NCBI GenBank assembly: GCA_900468065.1
Contig: UBTA01000013.1
Location: forward strand, 1-42,592
Reading direction: 5' to 3'
Origin: Hyphomicrobiales bacterium
Lineage (GTDB): Bacteria; Pseudomonadota; Alphaproteobacteria; Rhizobiales; Rhizobiaceae
Length of the DNA: 42,592 nucleotides
Numbering within the stretch: the first letter of the stretch is position 1; each line of letters begins with the position of its first letter. The notes beneath the pieces were generated by a model, which was given only the letters and a program-made list of their open reading frames with translations, made no database searches and was not told the origin of the DNA. This document shows positions 16,508 through 24,594 of this stretch, one piece after another. Position numbers and translations under genes: made by a program.

Positions 16508-18439
16508 ATGCCGCCAAAAGCAAGGGCTCCCGCCAGGACCGCGGCGCCGGCCGCAAAGCGAACCACGCCCGCGAGCAAGGTGGACGCCAAGGCGTCCGAA
16601 AAGCTCAAAAGCATTAGCGCCGCCGCCCGTGTCGATCTTTACTCGGCCCGGCAGCACCTCGACAGCAGTACGCTGGATGAACTGACGGTCAAGATCCCGT
16701 TCGACGTCTTTTTCCAGGATCCCGCCGTCCGCGAAGCGACAAGGGCATTTAACTTCGACGAGGCGTTCACCGTTCCCTGGGAGCCGGGCATTTCCGACGG
16801 CCCGACGAGCGCCCGCTTCGTTGTGATAGACTATGACGGAACAACTGAAGCGCTCACTCCGCCCGCCAAGTGGGATGCGAAGGACAACGTCTTTCGCGAT
16901 GACAATGGTCTTCCCCTCAACCGCAAGAACCTCGACACACCGCAATTCCACCAGGTCAACGTCTGGGCGACGCTGCAAAACGCGCTCGATTTCTACGAAA
17001 GCGGCGCGGGCCTCGGTCGCCGTATCGGTTGGGGGTTCGAGGGCAATCGCCTAATCGTCGTGCCGCATGCCGGCTATGGTGAGAATGCCTATTACGATCG
17101 TGACAGCAAATCGCTGCAGTTCTACTATTTCGACCATAACGGCAAGCGGGTGCATACCTGCCTTTCGGCCGATATCATCAACCACGAATTCGGCCACGCC
17201 GTGCTTGATGGCGTCCGGCCGCTCTATCGGGAGTCCGTGCAGGTCGAGACTGCTGCCTTCCACGAGTTTATCGGCGACATCTCGGCGATCCTCATCGCCT
17301 TTCGCAACACCAAGCTTCGACGTCAGATCGGGGAGGTCACCGGCGGCGATCTCGACAAGGACAATGCGCTCTCCAGCCTTGCGGAACAGTTCGGGCGCAA
17401 GGACGAGAAACCATATCTTCGTACCGCCCTTAACACACTCAAATACGCAGAGGTCAAGGACAGTCCGAGCCACCATCATATGTCGCAAGTGATGACCGGA
17501 GCGATGTTCGACATTCTGCGCGACGTCTACCGGTACAACCGCGAACGCCGCGAACACACCGTCCCGCAATCACTGTGGTTCACGGCGAGCAGGATGCAGA
17601 ACCTCGCCGTACAGCCGCTCGATCTACTCCCGCCGGTTGACGTCACTTTCGCGGATTATGCAGAGGCAGTGCTGCGCGCCGAGCAGATCGTCAATCCCAC
17701 CGATCCCGACGGCTATCGCGGGATGATGCTCAAAGCCTTCGGCGCGCGCGGCATTCTCAGTAAAACGAGGATCAGGGAACTCGAGAAAGAGCCGGCCGTG
17801 CTGACGCCCGTCGAAATGAAGGTGTTTCACGAAGCTGGCGATATCGCCGCCTCGCGCGCCAATGCCTACCGCTTTCTCGACGACAACCGACGGCAATTGC
17901 TGATCCCATACGGTGCAGATCTTGTGGTCAGCGACCTATCTACCGCCGTGAAGTTTACGACACGCCGCCGCCGGCAGGCCAAACACATCCTGCTGCAATA
18001 TGTCTGGCGCGAAGACGTGCTGCTTTCAGGCAGCCAGTTTGGACAATTCAATGGCCAGATCACGGATCTCCTCTGCGGCGCGACGCTGGCTCTCGACATC
18101 GACGGCAATCTTCTCGCTTGGGCGCGCAAGCCAGGGACCCTGCCGCTCATCCGGTCCGTCAGGGCTGAAGACAAAAGAGTGGACGGCGAAGCCGAGGCGG
18201 GTAGGTTGCGTCGTGATGCCTTTCTCACGGCGCTCGCCGTCCGCATCCGGGCCGGCAGTATCGGCGGGACGCCGGTGGGCGGTGCCATGGGGCTGCTGCA
18301 GAAATCGATCGCGCCGCTGACCTCGTCTGTGGTCGACGGCACCCTTCGCTTCGGCCTCGCGCCACATCTCGGCATCCGCAATCACGCAGAGGACGAAAAC
18401 AACGAGATGGGAGACAGGTCGTGGTCGATAAGCTCCTGA
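16508..18439 (+). CDS. Thermolysin-like zinc metallopeptidase (gluzincin)
   Basis: A 643-residue protein. It starts with an Ala/Pro/Lys-rich flexible leader of about 40 residues with no signal peptide, so it probably acts in the cytoplasm or leaves by a nonclassical route. The zinc site is H226-E227-F-G-H230 (HEFGHAVLDG) with third ligand E253 in FHEFIGDIS; D257 four residues on matches the E-xxx-D of thermolysin-type (M4-like) gluzincins. A histidine cluster H322-H324 could supply the transition-state histidine. The C-terminal 200 residues match nothing I know. AGGTG precedes the ATG at 16508; the frame is open from 16211 but overlaps the previous gene. Its end overlaps the hydrolase gene by 19 bases. 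Substrate unknown. Confidence 0.75.
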   Translation: MPPKARAPARTAAPAAKRTTPASKVDAKASEKLKSISAAARVDLYSARQHLDSSTLDELTVKIPFDVFFQDPAVREATRAFNFDEAFTVPWEPGISDGPTSARFVVIDYDGTTEALTPPAKWDAKDNVFRDDNGLPLNRKNLDTPQFHQVNVWATLQNALDFYESGAGLGRRIGWGFEGNRLIVVPHAGYGENAYYDRDSKSLQFYYFDHNGKRVHTCLSADIINHEFGHAVLDGVRPLYRESVQVETAAFHEFIGDISAILIAFRNTKLRRQIGEVTGGDLDKDNALSSLAEQFGRKDEKPYLRTALNTLKYAEVKDSPSHHHMSQVMTGAMFDILRDVYRYNRERREHTVPQSLWFTASRMQNLAVQPLDLLPPVDVTFADYAEAVLRAEQIVNPTDPDGYRGMMLKAFGARGILSKTRIRELEKEPAVLTPVEMKVFHEAGDIAASRANAYRFLDDNRRQLLIPYGADLVVSDLSTAVKFTTRRRRQAKHILLQYVWREDVLLSGSQFGQFNGQITDLLCGATLALDIDGNLLAWARKPGTLPLIRSVRAEDKRVDGEAEAGRLRRDAFLTALAVRIRAGSIGGTPVGGAMGLLQKSIAPLTSSVVDGTLRFGLAPHLGIRNHAEDENNEMGDRSWSISS

Positions 18440-19773
18440 TCCGCGCCTACTCGGTCGGCGTTGGCGATTGCATTCACGTGATGATCCCGAAGGCCCGCAC
18501 TGACGGTGAAAATTTCCATATTCTCATCGACTGCGGGACAAGGGGAAAGGGAGCGGTGCTCAAGCTCGCCGTCGATCATCTCAAGACCAACCTGCCCGAA
18601 GTCGATGGCAAACGACGCCTCGACCTCCTGCTCGTCAGTCACGAGCATGAGGATCACATCAAGGGCTTCGATCCCGAGTGGTTCAAGGACGTCAAGATCG
18701 AGAACCTCTGGATGACCGCGGCGATGAACCGCAAGCATCCCCAGGCAAAATTCAAGCACAAGCTGCACGATGACGTGGCGCTCGCCATGCGCAGCATCGC
18801 GGCGCGAAACCTCTCGCTCAGCCCGGACCTGCAGGACATCGTCTCGCGCTACAGTATCGATAACGATGGCGCCCTCACCGCACTGACCGAGACTTTGCCC
18901 AAGCAGAACAAGATCGATCCGCTCTATGTCCATGCCGGACTGCCGCCGGCCAAGCTCAAGCCCGCGACGCTGGCCGGCGCGACGTTCAAAGTGCTGGGCC
19001 CCCAGGAAAACATCGACTACTACTATCTGGGCGAGGATGCCGGGGACATCGTACAGACTTTCGCCCTTGCCTCTGCCGGCGCACTGCGCTCGCCCGCGGC
19101 AGCCGCAGCGCTGGATGCTGCACCGCCCGCCAACATAAGCGGCGCGGATTTTCGGCGATTGCGCTCGCGCATGATGTCAAGCGTCTTTGCCTTCGCTGAG
19201 GAAGAAGGCGAGGTCGTGAACAATACCAGTGTCATCCTTCTCATCGAGTGGCGCGGGCGGCGCCTGCTGTTTGTCGGCGACGCCGAGTGGAATGGCGCCT
19301 ATGTCGAGGGCGAGAAGAACTTCGCGTGGAACGTCGCCTGGAAAAAACATGCGACCGAGCTCGGCAAACCCGTCGATTTCCTCAAGATCGGCCACCATGG
19401 CAGCAGGAACTCGACGCCCTGGAACGAGCGGGAGGATGGCATGAAGACCGAGCCGAGCACCATCCTCGATGCCATCCTGCCGCGGCCCACCGGCAATAAG
19501 AAGCCCACCGCAATGGCCGTCGTTTCTACCGACCGCACCAAGTACGACCCGATCCCCAAATCGCCGCTTCTGGTCGAAATCGGCAGGCGCGTCAGAAACA
19601 CGCGCAACTACTTCGCGCTCCTCGGTAACGATCGGGCACTGACGCTGCCGCTCTACGCGGAATACGAGGAGCAATGGTTGAATCAGCCGCAGCCTTTTCG
19701 CACCGACATCGAGACCATGATCAGCGGCGACATCTTCGTCGACATTGCAATTGACCCGGCCGCCGGTCACTAG
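18421..19773 (+). CDS. ComEC/Rec2-like metallo-beta-lactamase-fold hydrolase
   Basis: A 450-residue MBL-fold hydrolase starting at GTG, with GGGAG eight bases upstream. The metal motif is H74-x-H76-x-D78-H79 (VSHEHEDHIKGF), followed by LLFVGDAEWN and LKIGHHGSRNS, the later ligands in the ComEC-like branch. The first strand (IRAYSVGVGDCIHVMIP) is typical of this branch, whose members cleave nucleic acids or other phosphoesters. There are no membrane segments, so this is the soluble form, not the DNA-uptake channel. It is translationally coupled to the zinc peptidase. MBL-plus-protease pairs occur in type I AVAST defence operons, but there the protease is trypsin-like and a STAND ATPase follows, which is absent here. 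The job of this pair is unknown. Confidence 0.82.
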   Translation: MVDKLLIRAYSVGVGDCIHVMIPKARTDGENFHILIDCGTRGKGAVLKLAVDHLKTNLPEVDGKRRLDLLLVSHEHEDHIKGFDPEWFKDVKIENLWMTAAMNRKHPQAKFKHKLHDDVALAMRSIAARNLSLSPDLQDIVSRYSIDNDGALTALTETLPKQNKIDPLYVHAGLPPAKLKPATLAGATFKVLGPQENIDYYYLGEDAGDIVQTFALASAGALRSPAAAAALDAAPPANISGADFRRLRSRMMSSVFAFAEEEGEVVNNTSVILLIEWRGRRLLFVGDAEWNGAYVEGEKNFAWNVAWKKHATELGKPVDFLKIGHHGSRNSTPWNEREDGMKTEPSTILDAILPRPTGNKKPTAMAVVSTDRTKYDPIPKSPLLVEIGRRVRNTRNYFALLGNDRALTLPLYAEYEEQWLNQPQPFRTDIETMISGDIFVDIAIDPAAGH

Positions 19774-19892
19774 TCGCTGCGGTTCCGGCCGACCTGCCGG
19801 CGGTCCGGAAATCCGCGATATATCTTTTATTGGCTCTGGATGTCACGTCGAAACGGGACACCGGAAATGAAAAACTTGGTGGATCGGGACGG

Positions 19893-21248
19893 TCAGATCA
19901 TTCGCCCATTCCGAACGACGACCCTGCCTGCGATAAGCACGTCGCGGACTCTGCTCAGGTTAGCACTATCGGCGACAACGATGTCGGCCCTCCTTCCCAT
20001 CTCGATGAGCCCTCGATCCCCAGCCAGTTGCGGGAAAATCCGGGCCACATTTCCTGTCGCAAGCGCGACCGCCGCCGGCGCGGTGAGTTGTTTCTTGCGA
20101 ACGATCCGGTGAATGGCCTCTACAATCCCGTCCCAATGCCCGCCGGCGAAGTCGGTCGATATTGTATCCACGAGACCTGATTCAAGCAGCGCGTCGAAAT
20201 TGGTCGCATCGTTTCGCCACCGCGTTGTGATGCAATCAAGCGTCGAAACGTCGATCACGGCACCCCGATCCCTAAGCTTCCCCGCGACTTCGACCGCCTC
20301 ATCCGGCAGGAAACTTGGATGGTTGGAGTGTCCGGCAACGATCCGGGCATGGGCGTATCTCTCGGCCAAGTCTATAAGAGAGCGCGCCGTCGGCGCGGCA
20401 TTGTGAAATACCGCCGGATATCCGACCCGAGCCGACTCGCGGACGATTTCCTCAAATCCAGCCAGTGCTGTCGAGACAGACGGCATGACGCTGTTGGAAA
20501 CGATGGCCCGGATCTCCTCCGCTTGCACCATGCCTGCCAAGCCGCAGTTGTTCAACTCAGCTTCGAGTTCTTCGTCCGATACCCCGTCTGCAGGTTTGAG
20601 ATAACGGCCAAGGATTGCATTCTTCAATCGCCGCGCCACGGCCGGTAGGACCGTGATTCCGGTCTGGCGCTTGATCGCGTCGGGAATAAACCTGTATTCC
20701 TGCGCACCGCCGCCGAGTGTCTGGCCCCCGCCGACTTCGCCGAGAGCCTTTGCCCCCTGCGACAGCAATTGATCTGTCGTTGCCTGGAGGTGCCGTGAGG
20801 ACAGCCCGGCGCCATCAACGGCAAGAGCCGCCTGTATATTGTTTTCCGTGTGTGCCGTGGAGACGTGAATGTCCATCGCATGCGCCATCGCAGCCTCATG
20901 GTCGATCTCGTCGGGGAAAGCGAGGCCACAAACATTGAGAAGGGTGGTGGTGCCCTGGAGGAGGTGCCGGTTGCGATTGTAGGCGACCGCGCTGTCAGCC
21001 AATGCAGCAGAGCCGCTCGGCATGGAAGGTCCACAGATGCAGCCATGGGCGTGTGCGTTGATGATCCCCGGAATGACCGTGCATCCCGAAGCGTCGATGA
21101 AATCGACGCCTCCGTCCAAACGCCGGTGGAGACGACAAGACAGGTCGATGTCCCGTATCTCGCCGCCGCTCACAAGCACGTCGGCTCGCGGAAACACCGT
21201 CGTTCCGTCGCCTGTGATGACACAACCGTCCTTAAGAAGGATGTCCAT
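19893..21248 (-). CDS. Amidohydrolase-superfamily metal-dependent hydrolase
   Basis: A 451-residue amidohydrolase. It has the N-terminal beta-sandwich (LLKDGCVITGDG), the metal motif HxH in GIINAHAHG, GHSN as a likely further ligand, STDFAGG carrying the late aspartate, and the closing GRRADIVVAD region. Relatives include imidazolonepropionase, guanine deaminase and N-acetylamino-acid or cyclic-amide hydrolases; I cannot place it more closely. The start at 21248 has GGAGAG upstream. It begins 37 bases after the response-regulator stop on the same strand, so the two are likely co-transcribed. It faces the hydrolase gene at 18421 across 119 bases. Confidence 0.85.
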   Translation of the reverse strand: MDILLKDGCVITGDGTTVFPRADVLVSGGEIRDIDLSCRLHRRLDGGVDFIDASGCTVIPGIINAHAHGCICGPSMPSGSAALADSAVAYNRNRHLLQGTTTLLNVCGLAFPDEIDHEAAMAHAMDIHVSTAHTENNIQAALAVDGAGLSSRHLQATTDQLLSQGAKALGEVGGGQTLGGGAQEYRFIPDAIKRQTGITVLPAVARRLKNAILGRYLKPADGVSDEELEAELNNCGLAGMVQAEEIRAIVSNSVMPSVSTALAGFEEIVRESARVGYPAVFHNAAPTARSLIDLAERYAHARIVAGHSNHPSFLPDEAVEVAGKLRDRGAVIDVSTLDCITTRWRNDATNFDALLESGLVDTISTDFAGGHWDGIVEAIHRIVRKKQLTAPAAVALATGNVARIFPQLAGDRGLIEMGRRADIVVADSANLSRVRDVLIAGRVVVRNGRMI

Positions 21249-21285
21249 ATTGTTCTCTCCGATTGGCTGAAGTCTCGATGACCGA

Positions 21286-22026
21286 TTACGTCGAGGTCCC
21301 GTTTGAAACCCCGGGGTTCTCTGCAAGGACATTGTCCTCCAAGGCGTAGCCAATCGACCGCACCGTCCGGATCAGATCCGTTGATCCGTTCGAACTCAAC
21401 GCCTTGCGCAGCCGGCCGATGTGGACATTGACGGTACGCGGCTCCACGTGAATGTTTCTCGGCCAGGCGTTGGCGATCAGGTCCCCTCGCCCGCATACCT
21501 GCCCGCAATTGCGCATGAGGTACTGCAGAAGCTTGAACTCGATCGGCCCCAGGTGAATGTCCAGGCCATTTCGGTTGACGCGGTGCGTCTCGAGATTCAT
21601 CACGATTCCGGCATAGAAAAGCGAGGTGTCGCTTTTCATTGTCTTGAAAATGTGGCCGCTGCGTCGCGCGCGAGTGCGCAGAAATTCAAGCAGCCTGGAG
21701 GGAGCGATGGGCCGGATGAAACTCTCGTCGATACCGGCTTTCAGCAAATCGACATACTGGCTTTGAGCCTCCGGCCTTATCAAGGCAATCGTGGAGATTC
21801 TCGCCGTGCGTGGATCCTTCTTTAACCGGACACACGCCGATGCGGCCGAAAACGAACCGCCCCAGGCGTCAAGCAGGATGGCGAAGGGATCGCATTCAGC
21901 ACTGAGGTGGACAATCTCCTCGACGCTTTTGCCGAAGACCGTCTCGAACCCGTCGGCCTCCAGGATATGTTCCAGAAGCAAAAAGTAGTCCGAATCTGCC
22001 GAACCGATAAGGATCAAAGGTCGCAC
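21286..22026 (-). CDS. OmpR/PhoB-type response regulator with atypical receiver
   Basis: A 246-residue protein: receiver domain 1-120 and OmpR-type winged-helix DNA-binding domain from about 135 to 230 (GPIEFKLLQYLMRNCG, then VEPRTVNVHIGRLRKAL and IRTVRSIGYAL). The phospho-acceptor is D53 (ILLDAWGG) and acidic residues D11/D13 are present. The conserved lysine before proline is replaced by arginine, R105-P106. Such receivers may respond poorly to phosphorylation. No histidine kinase gene is in the window, so it is an orphan. It is probably co-transcribed with the amidohydrolase and lies downstream of the first LuxR gene on the same strand. Confidence 0.85.
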   Translation of the reverse strand: MRPLILIGSADSDYFLLLEHILEADGFETVFGKSVEEIVHLSAECDPFAILLDAWGGSFSAASACVRLKKDPRTARISTIALIRPEAQSQYVDLLKAGIDESFIRPIAPSRLLEFLRTRARRSGHIFKTMKSDTSLFYAGIVMNLETHRVNRNGLDIHLGPIEFKLLQYLMRNCGQVCGRGDLIANAWPRNIHVEPRTVNVHIGRLRKALSSNGSTDLIRTVRSIGYALEDNVLAENPGVSNGTST

Positions 22027-22179
22027 GATAGTCGTCCTCGCAGCTACGACCGAGAAACTGATGGGCTTTCGCGGGCTTGAATTTCGATGATCTTTATTCC
22101 GGCTGCCGCGACAACCTAGGCAAGTCCCGACGGTATAGGACGCGTCCTGATGGGATCAAGCAGATGCGGGGCGAAGCTG

Positions 22180-22195
22180 ACCGCAATTGTGCGGT
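22180..22195. promoter_or_regulatory. lux-box-like inverted repeat upstream of the response regulator
   Basis: ACCGCA (22180-22185) and TGCGGT (22190-22195) are exact inverted arms around ATTG. The 16-base element lies about 155 bases upstream of the response-regulator start and just downstream of a LuxR gene. Size and form fit a LuxR-type binding site, but the sequence differs from the palindromes near traI. Confidence 0.35.
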
Positions 22196-22271
22196 GGATG
22201 TTGAAAGCCGACCTTACAGCTGTATGATCCTTCGTCCGGAGCGCAGCCGCGATCGTTCTCGTCACCGAGGG

Positions 22272-22985
22272 CTAGATCAGATTAAGCCGTGTTGCGATTG
22301 CAACGGCCTGGATGAGGCTGACGGCGCCCAGTTTATCACGCGCATTGTCAAGATATGAGCGTGCAGAACTGTATTTGATGCCAAGGACTGTCGCGGCGTC
22401 GCGCATCGATTTTCCTTCTGCAGCCCAACGAAGGCAGATGGCTTCTTGCGGTGCCAGCCTGACGATGCCCGAAGCACTGGCGCGCGGACGTCGCAACGTT
22501 ATGAATGCGTGGGTAAAGGTTGCGGCCGTTATGGCAGGAACATGATCCAAGCGCGCGTTAGAGGCGAAGCTCGTGTCGTTGGATGCGAAGGTGAGGAAGG
22601 ACGTGTGGCCGAACCCTGCGGGAATTGCGATGGTCGTCCCCGAGCATATTCCGAACTCATTGGCTTCACGCGCAAACCCGCGCCGGTTCTTTAGGCGAAA
22701 TTGCCGATCTTCCAGGGACCACGTGTATGGAGCCATCGTTCGCCTGGCGATTTCGATGACAGGGTCGATACTTTGATAGGACTTTTGGAGATACCGAACC
22801 TGCCATTCCTTTGGATAGTTCGACAGGGCGAAGCTGCTCTTGAAGCTGATGTTGATATAGGCATACAGTTCGTACCCAAGACTATGAGTAAGGGTTTGTA
22901 GCGAACGCTTGAAGTGCTTTTCCTGCGTGACGAGGCTGACAGCATCGATGAAACCATCGAGATTTTTCCATGGGTCGACGGGCAT
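22272..22985 (-). CDS. TraR-like LuxR-family regulator (second paralogue)
   Basis: A 237-residue LuxR-type regulator with an N-terminal autoinducer-binding domain and a C-terminal LuxR HTH (LAPQEAICLRWAAEGKSMRDAATVLGI and following). The acyl-homoserine-lactone pocket residues of TraR are kept: W and Y in EWQVRY, DP in SIDPVIE, W in PYTW, and the FGICSG turn. It resembles TraR and the paralogue at 23542 (shared YAY, SNYP.EWQ.RYL, and a closing LNLI) but is clearly diverged. It lies on the far side of traM and is transcribed away from it. It could be a second receptor for the TraI signal or for a different lactone. Confidence 0.85.
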   Translation of the reverse strand: MPVDPWKNLDGFIDAVSLVTQEKHFKRSLQTLTHSLGYELYAYINISFKSSFALSNYPKEWQVRYLQKSYQSIDPVIEIARRTMAPYTWSLEDRQFRLKNRRGFAREANEFGICSGTTIAIPAGFGHTSFLTFASNDTSFASNARLDHVPAITAATFTHAFITLRRPRASASGIVRLAPQEAICLRWAAEGKSMRDAATVLGIKYSSARSYLDNARDKLGAVSLIQAVAIATRLNLI

Positions 22986-23214
22986 TTTTCAGAAATTCCT
23001 GCTGCGATGGTTCCGGTCCGTGGCCGCCTTTACCCGATCGAGTAGCCGTTCTCGGCTCATGGTTCACGTCGGCAAACGACGCCCCGTCGGACCATCCCAG
23101 CCGCAAGCGATTCAGCCGTCGGCCATGCCGGAAAATCCCCTGTAGGCGCTCTTTTGTTGACCCTCCGCTGGAAATATTGCAATGGAACGGGCCAGAGACA
23201 CTCACGTGGGTACC

Positions 23215-23550
23215 ATGACTGACAAGAACGTAGCCGGCGGGACGAGCTCCAGTAAAATCATGTTGCGGCCGGTGATTGGTCTCGTGGAAGGCCTTGATCC
23301 GTCTCAACTCAAAGAGATTACGGTCGACGCGATCGTCAAACACCGGGTCCTTCGTGACGAGGCGTCTGCTTTGTATGTGGAGCTGCAGACACTCGTCAGC
23401 GCGCAGGCGCGGCCGCAGGAAGTGAGTTTCGCCGAACGCGGTTATATTGCTGCGATGATTGCAGTCCATGCCCACCAGACAGCCCTTTCCACTTTGCTGG
23501 ATGTTCTCGGCTACATCCCCGACGTTCCCACTTCACAGCTTTCAAATTAG
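23215..23550 (+). CDS. traM: TraM, antiactivator of TraR
   Basis: A 111-residue protein with the TraM pattern: LRPVIGLVEGLDPSQLKEIT, VDAIVKHR, then YIAAMIAVHAHQTALSTLL and LGYIP at the end. In Agrobacterium, TraM binds TraR and removes it from DNA, which sets the quorum threshold for conjugation. The gene converges on traR with a 9-base overlap of the stop codons, the usual traR-traM arrangement. An alternative ATG at 23182 would add 11 residues not typical of TraM, so 23215 is preferred, though neither start has a strong ribosome site. With two TraR-like proteins adjacent, TraM could bind either or both. Confidence 0.88.
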   Translation: MTDKNVAGGTSSSKIMLRPVIGLVEGLDPSQLKEITVDAIVKHRVLRDEASALYVELQTLVSAQARPQEVSFAERGYIAAMIAVHAHQTALSTLLDVLGYIPDVPTSQLSN

Positions 23551-24246
23551 GTTCAGTTTCGTCGCAACCGCTGTCGCCTGTTGAATGCTGAGGACATCGA
23601 GTTTCTTGCGAGCCTGTTTGATGTGAAAGCACACATTGTTGTATTTCATGCCCTCAAGGACCGCGATGTCTTCCAGGGTCTTGCCCTCTGCCGACCATTT
23701 CAGACAAATCCTTTCCTCGGGTTTCAAGACGATCAGACGGTGTCCAATCGTCGCTGTTGCGGATTGCCGGCTGAATTTCGTGTGGACCTGGGCAACGGAG
23801 GCGGCAGCGATGACAGGGTCGAAGTCTTCCTCCGAATAGCGCTCGAGCTTGTTGGAGGCCAATGTTAGCATCGCGACATTTCCAAAGCCGGACATCACCG
23901 GGATCGACACCCCGGACCGAATTCCGAATTCGCGGGCTTCAGAATAGAATTGTCGGGTCTCTTTCGAAAGGTTCCGGCTTTGGTTTTCCGTCCAGCTGAA
24001 AGCCCGCATCTTTCGCTTGGCCGTTGTCACCACCGGATCGACAGTCGCATATAATCGCGACAGATAACGCTCCTGCCATTCGGGCGGGTAGTTGGAAATC
24101 GCATAGGTCTCATTGGGGTGAAGGTTCAGATAGGCATAACAGTCAAAACCGAGCTCATTGGTGAGGGTTTGAAGGGCGTCCTTCAGAGTGAGTTCATTCG
24201 ACGCAATCACACACGCGTCAATCAGCTTTTCGAACCACCGATCCAA
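23542..24246 (-). CDS. traR: TraR, quorum-sensing activator of conjugation
   Basis: A 234-residue LuxR-type activator that matches Agrobacterium TraR closely in layout: start MDRWFEKLIDA, YAYLNLH, NYPPEWQERYL, VDPVVTTAKRKM, FGIRSGVSIPV, and the HTH LKPEERICLKWSAEGKTLED with MKYNNVCFHIKQARKKLDV. The pocket residues (W and Y of EWQERY, DP, and W of FSWTEN) are present. TraR binds 3-oxo-octanoyl-homoserine lactone made by TraI and activates tra/trb and, on Ti plasmids, repABC. The 348-base gap upstream should hold its promoter; on Ti plasmids that promoter is under opine control. Confidence 0.9.
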   Translation of the reverse strand: MDRWFEKLIDACVIASNELTLKDALQTLTNELGFDCYAYLNLHPNETYAISNYPPEWQERYLSRLYATVDPVVTTAKRKMRAFSWTENQSRNLSKETRQFYSEAREFGIRSGVSIPVMSGFGNVAMLTLASNKLERYSEEDFDPVIAAASVAQVHTKFSRQSATATIGHRLIVLKPEERICLKWSAEGKTLEDIAVLEGMKYNNVCFHIKQARKKLDVLSIQQATAVATKLNLI

Positions 24247-24594
24247 TTCCGAGCTCCTTTCGATGCCGGTTCCATCCGCGATAAGCTTTCGCGAAAATCT
24301 ACTTTCGGCGTCATCTCGGGATCATTCAGTATCGATGGAGACAACGACGCGATCAGTTGCATGCCTGTGTACGACAATCGATAGCTGTCATAAATCTGTC
24401 TCGCAACTGTTATGATTTAGAACCATTCGAAGCTGCAATTGATATCTTTCACCAATGAATGGGCGTTCAAAACTATCAATTTGATTTTGCGTGGAAGTCA
24501 GCATCTGCGAAAAAATGCAGCTTCTAATATGCCACCTCCTTTTCCACCTAACTTTTTTGTGATCTGGCTTTTGCCACCCCATCAGGGTCGTCTT
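24247..24594 (-). other. Gap between trbI and traR
   Basis: This AT-richer stretch lies after trbI and before traR on the same strand. CTGC...GCAG arms near 24503-24518 around an A/T-rich loop could be a weak terminator for the trb operon. I saw no tra-box-like palindrome. A short frame here has a strong AGGAGGTGG but no start codon at the right distance, so I do not call a gene. Confidence 0.35.

Noticed and set aside
16508..19773. Peptidase-MBL pair as a type I AVAST defence system
   Set aside because: The protease is a zincin rather than trypsin-like and no STAND ATPase gene is adjacent, so the name cannot be applied; kept only as an analogy.
24388..24582. Short frame on the minus strand with a strong AGGAGGTGG
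   Set aside because: No start codon at a workable distance from that site, and the product resembles nothing; kept as a gap note only.
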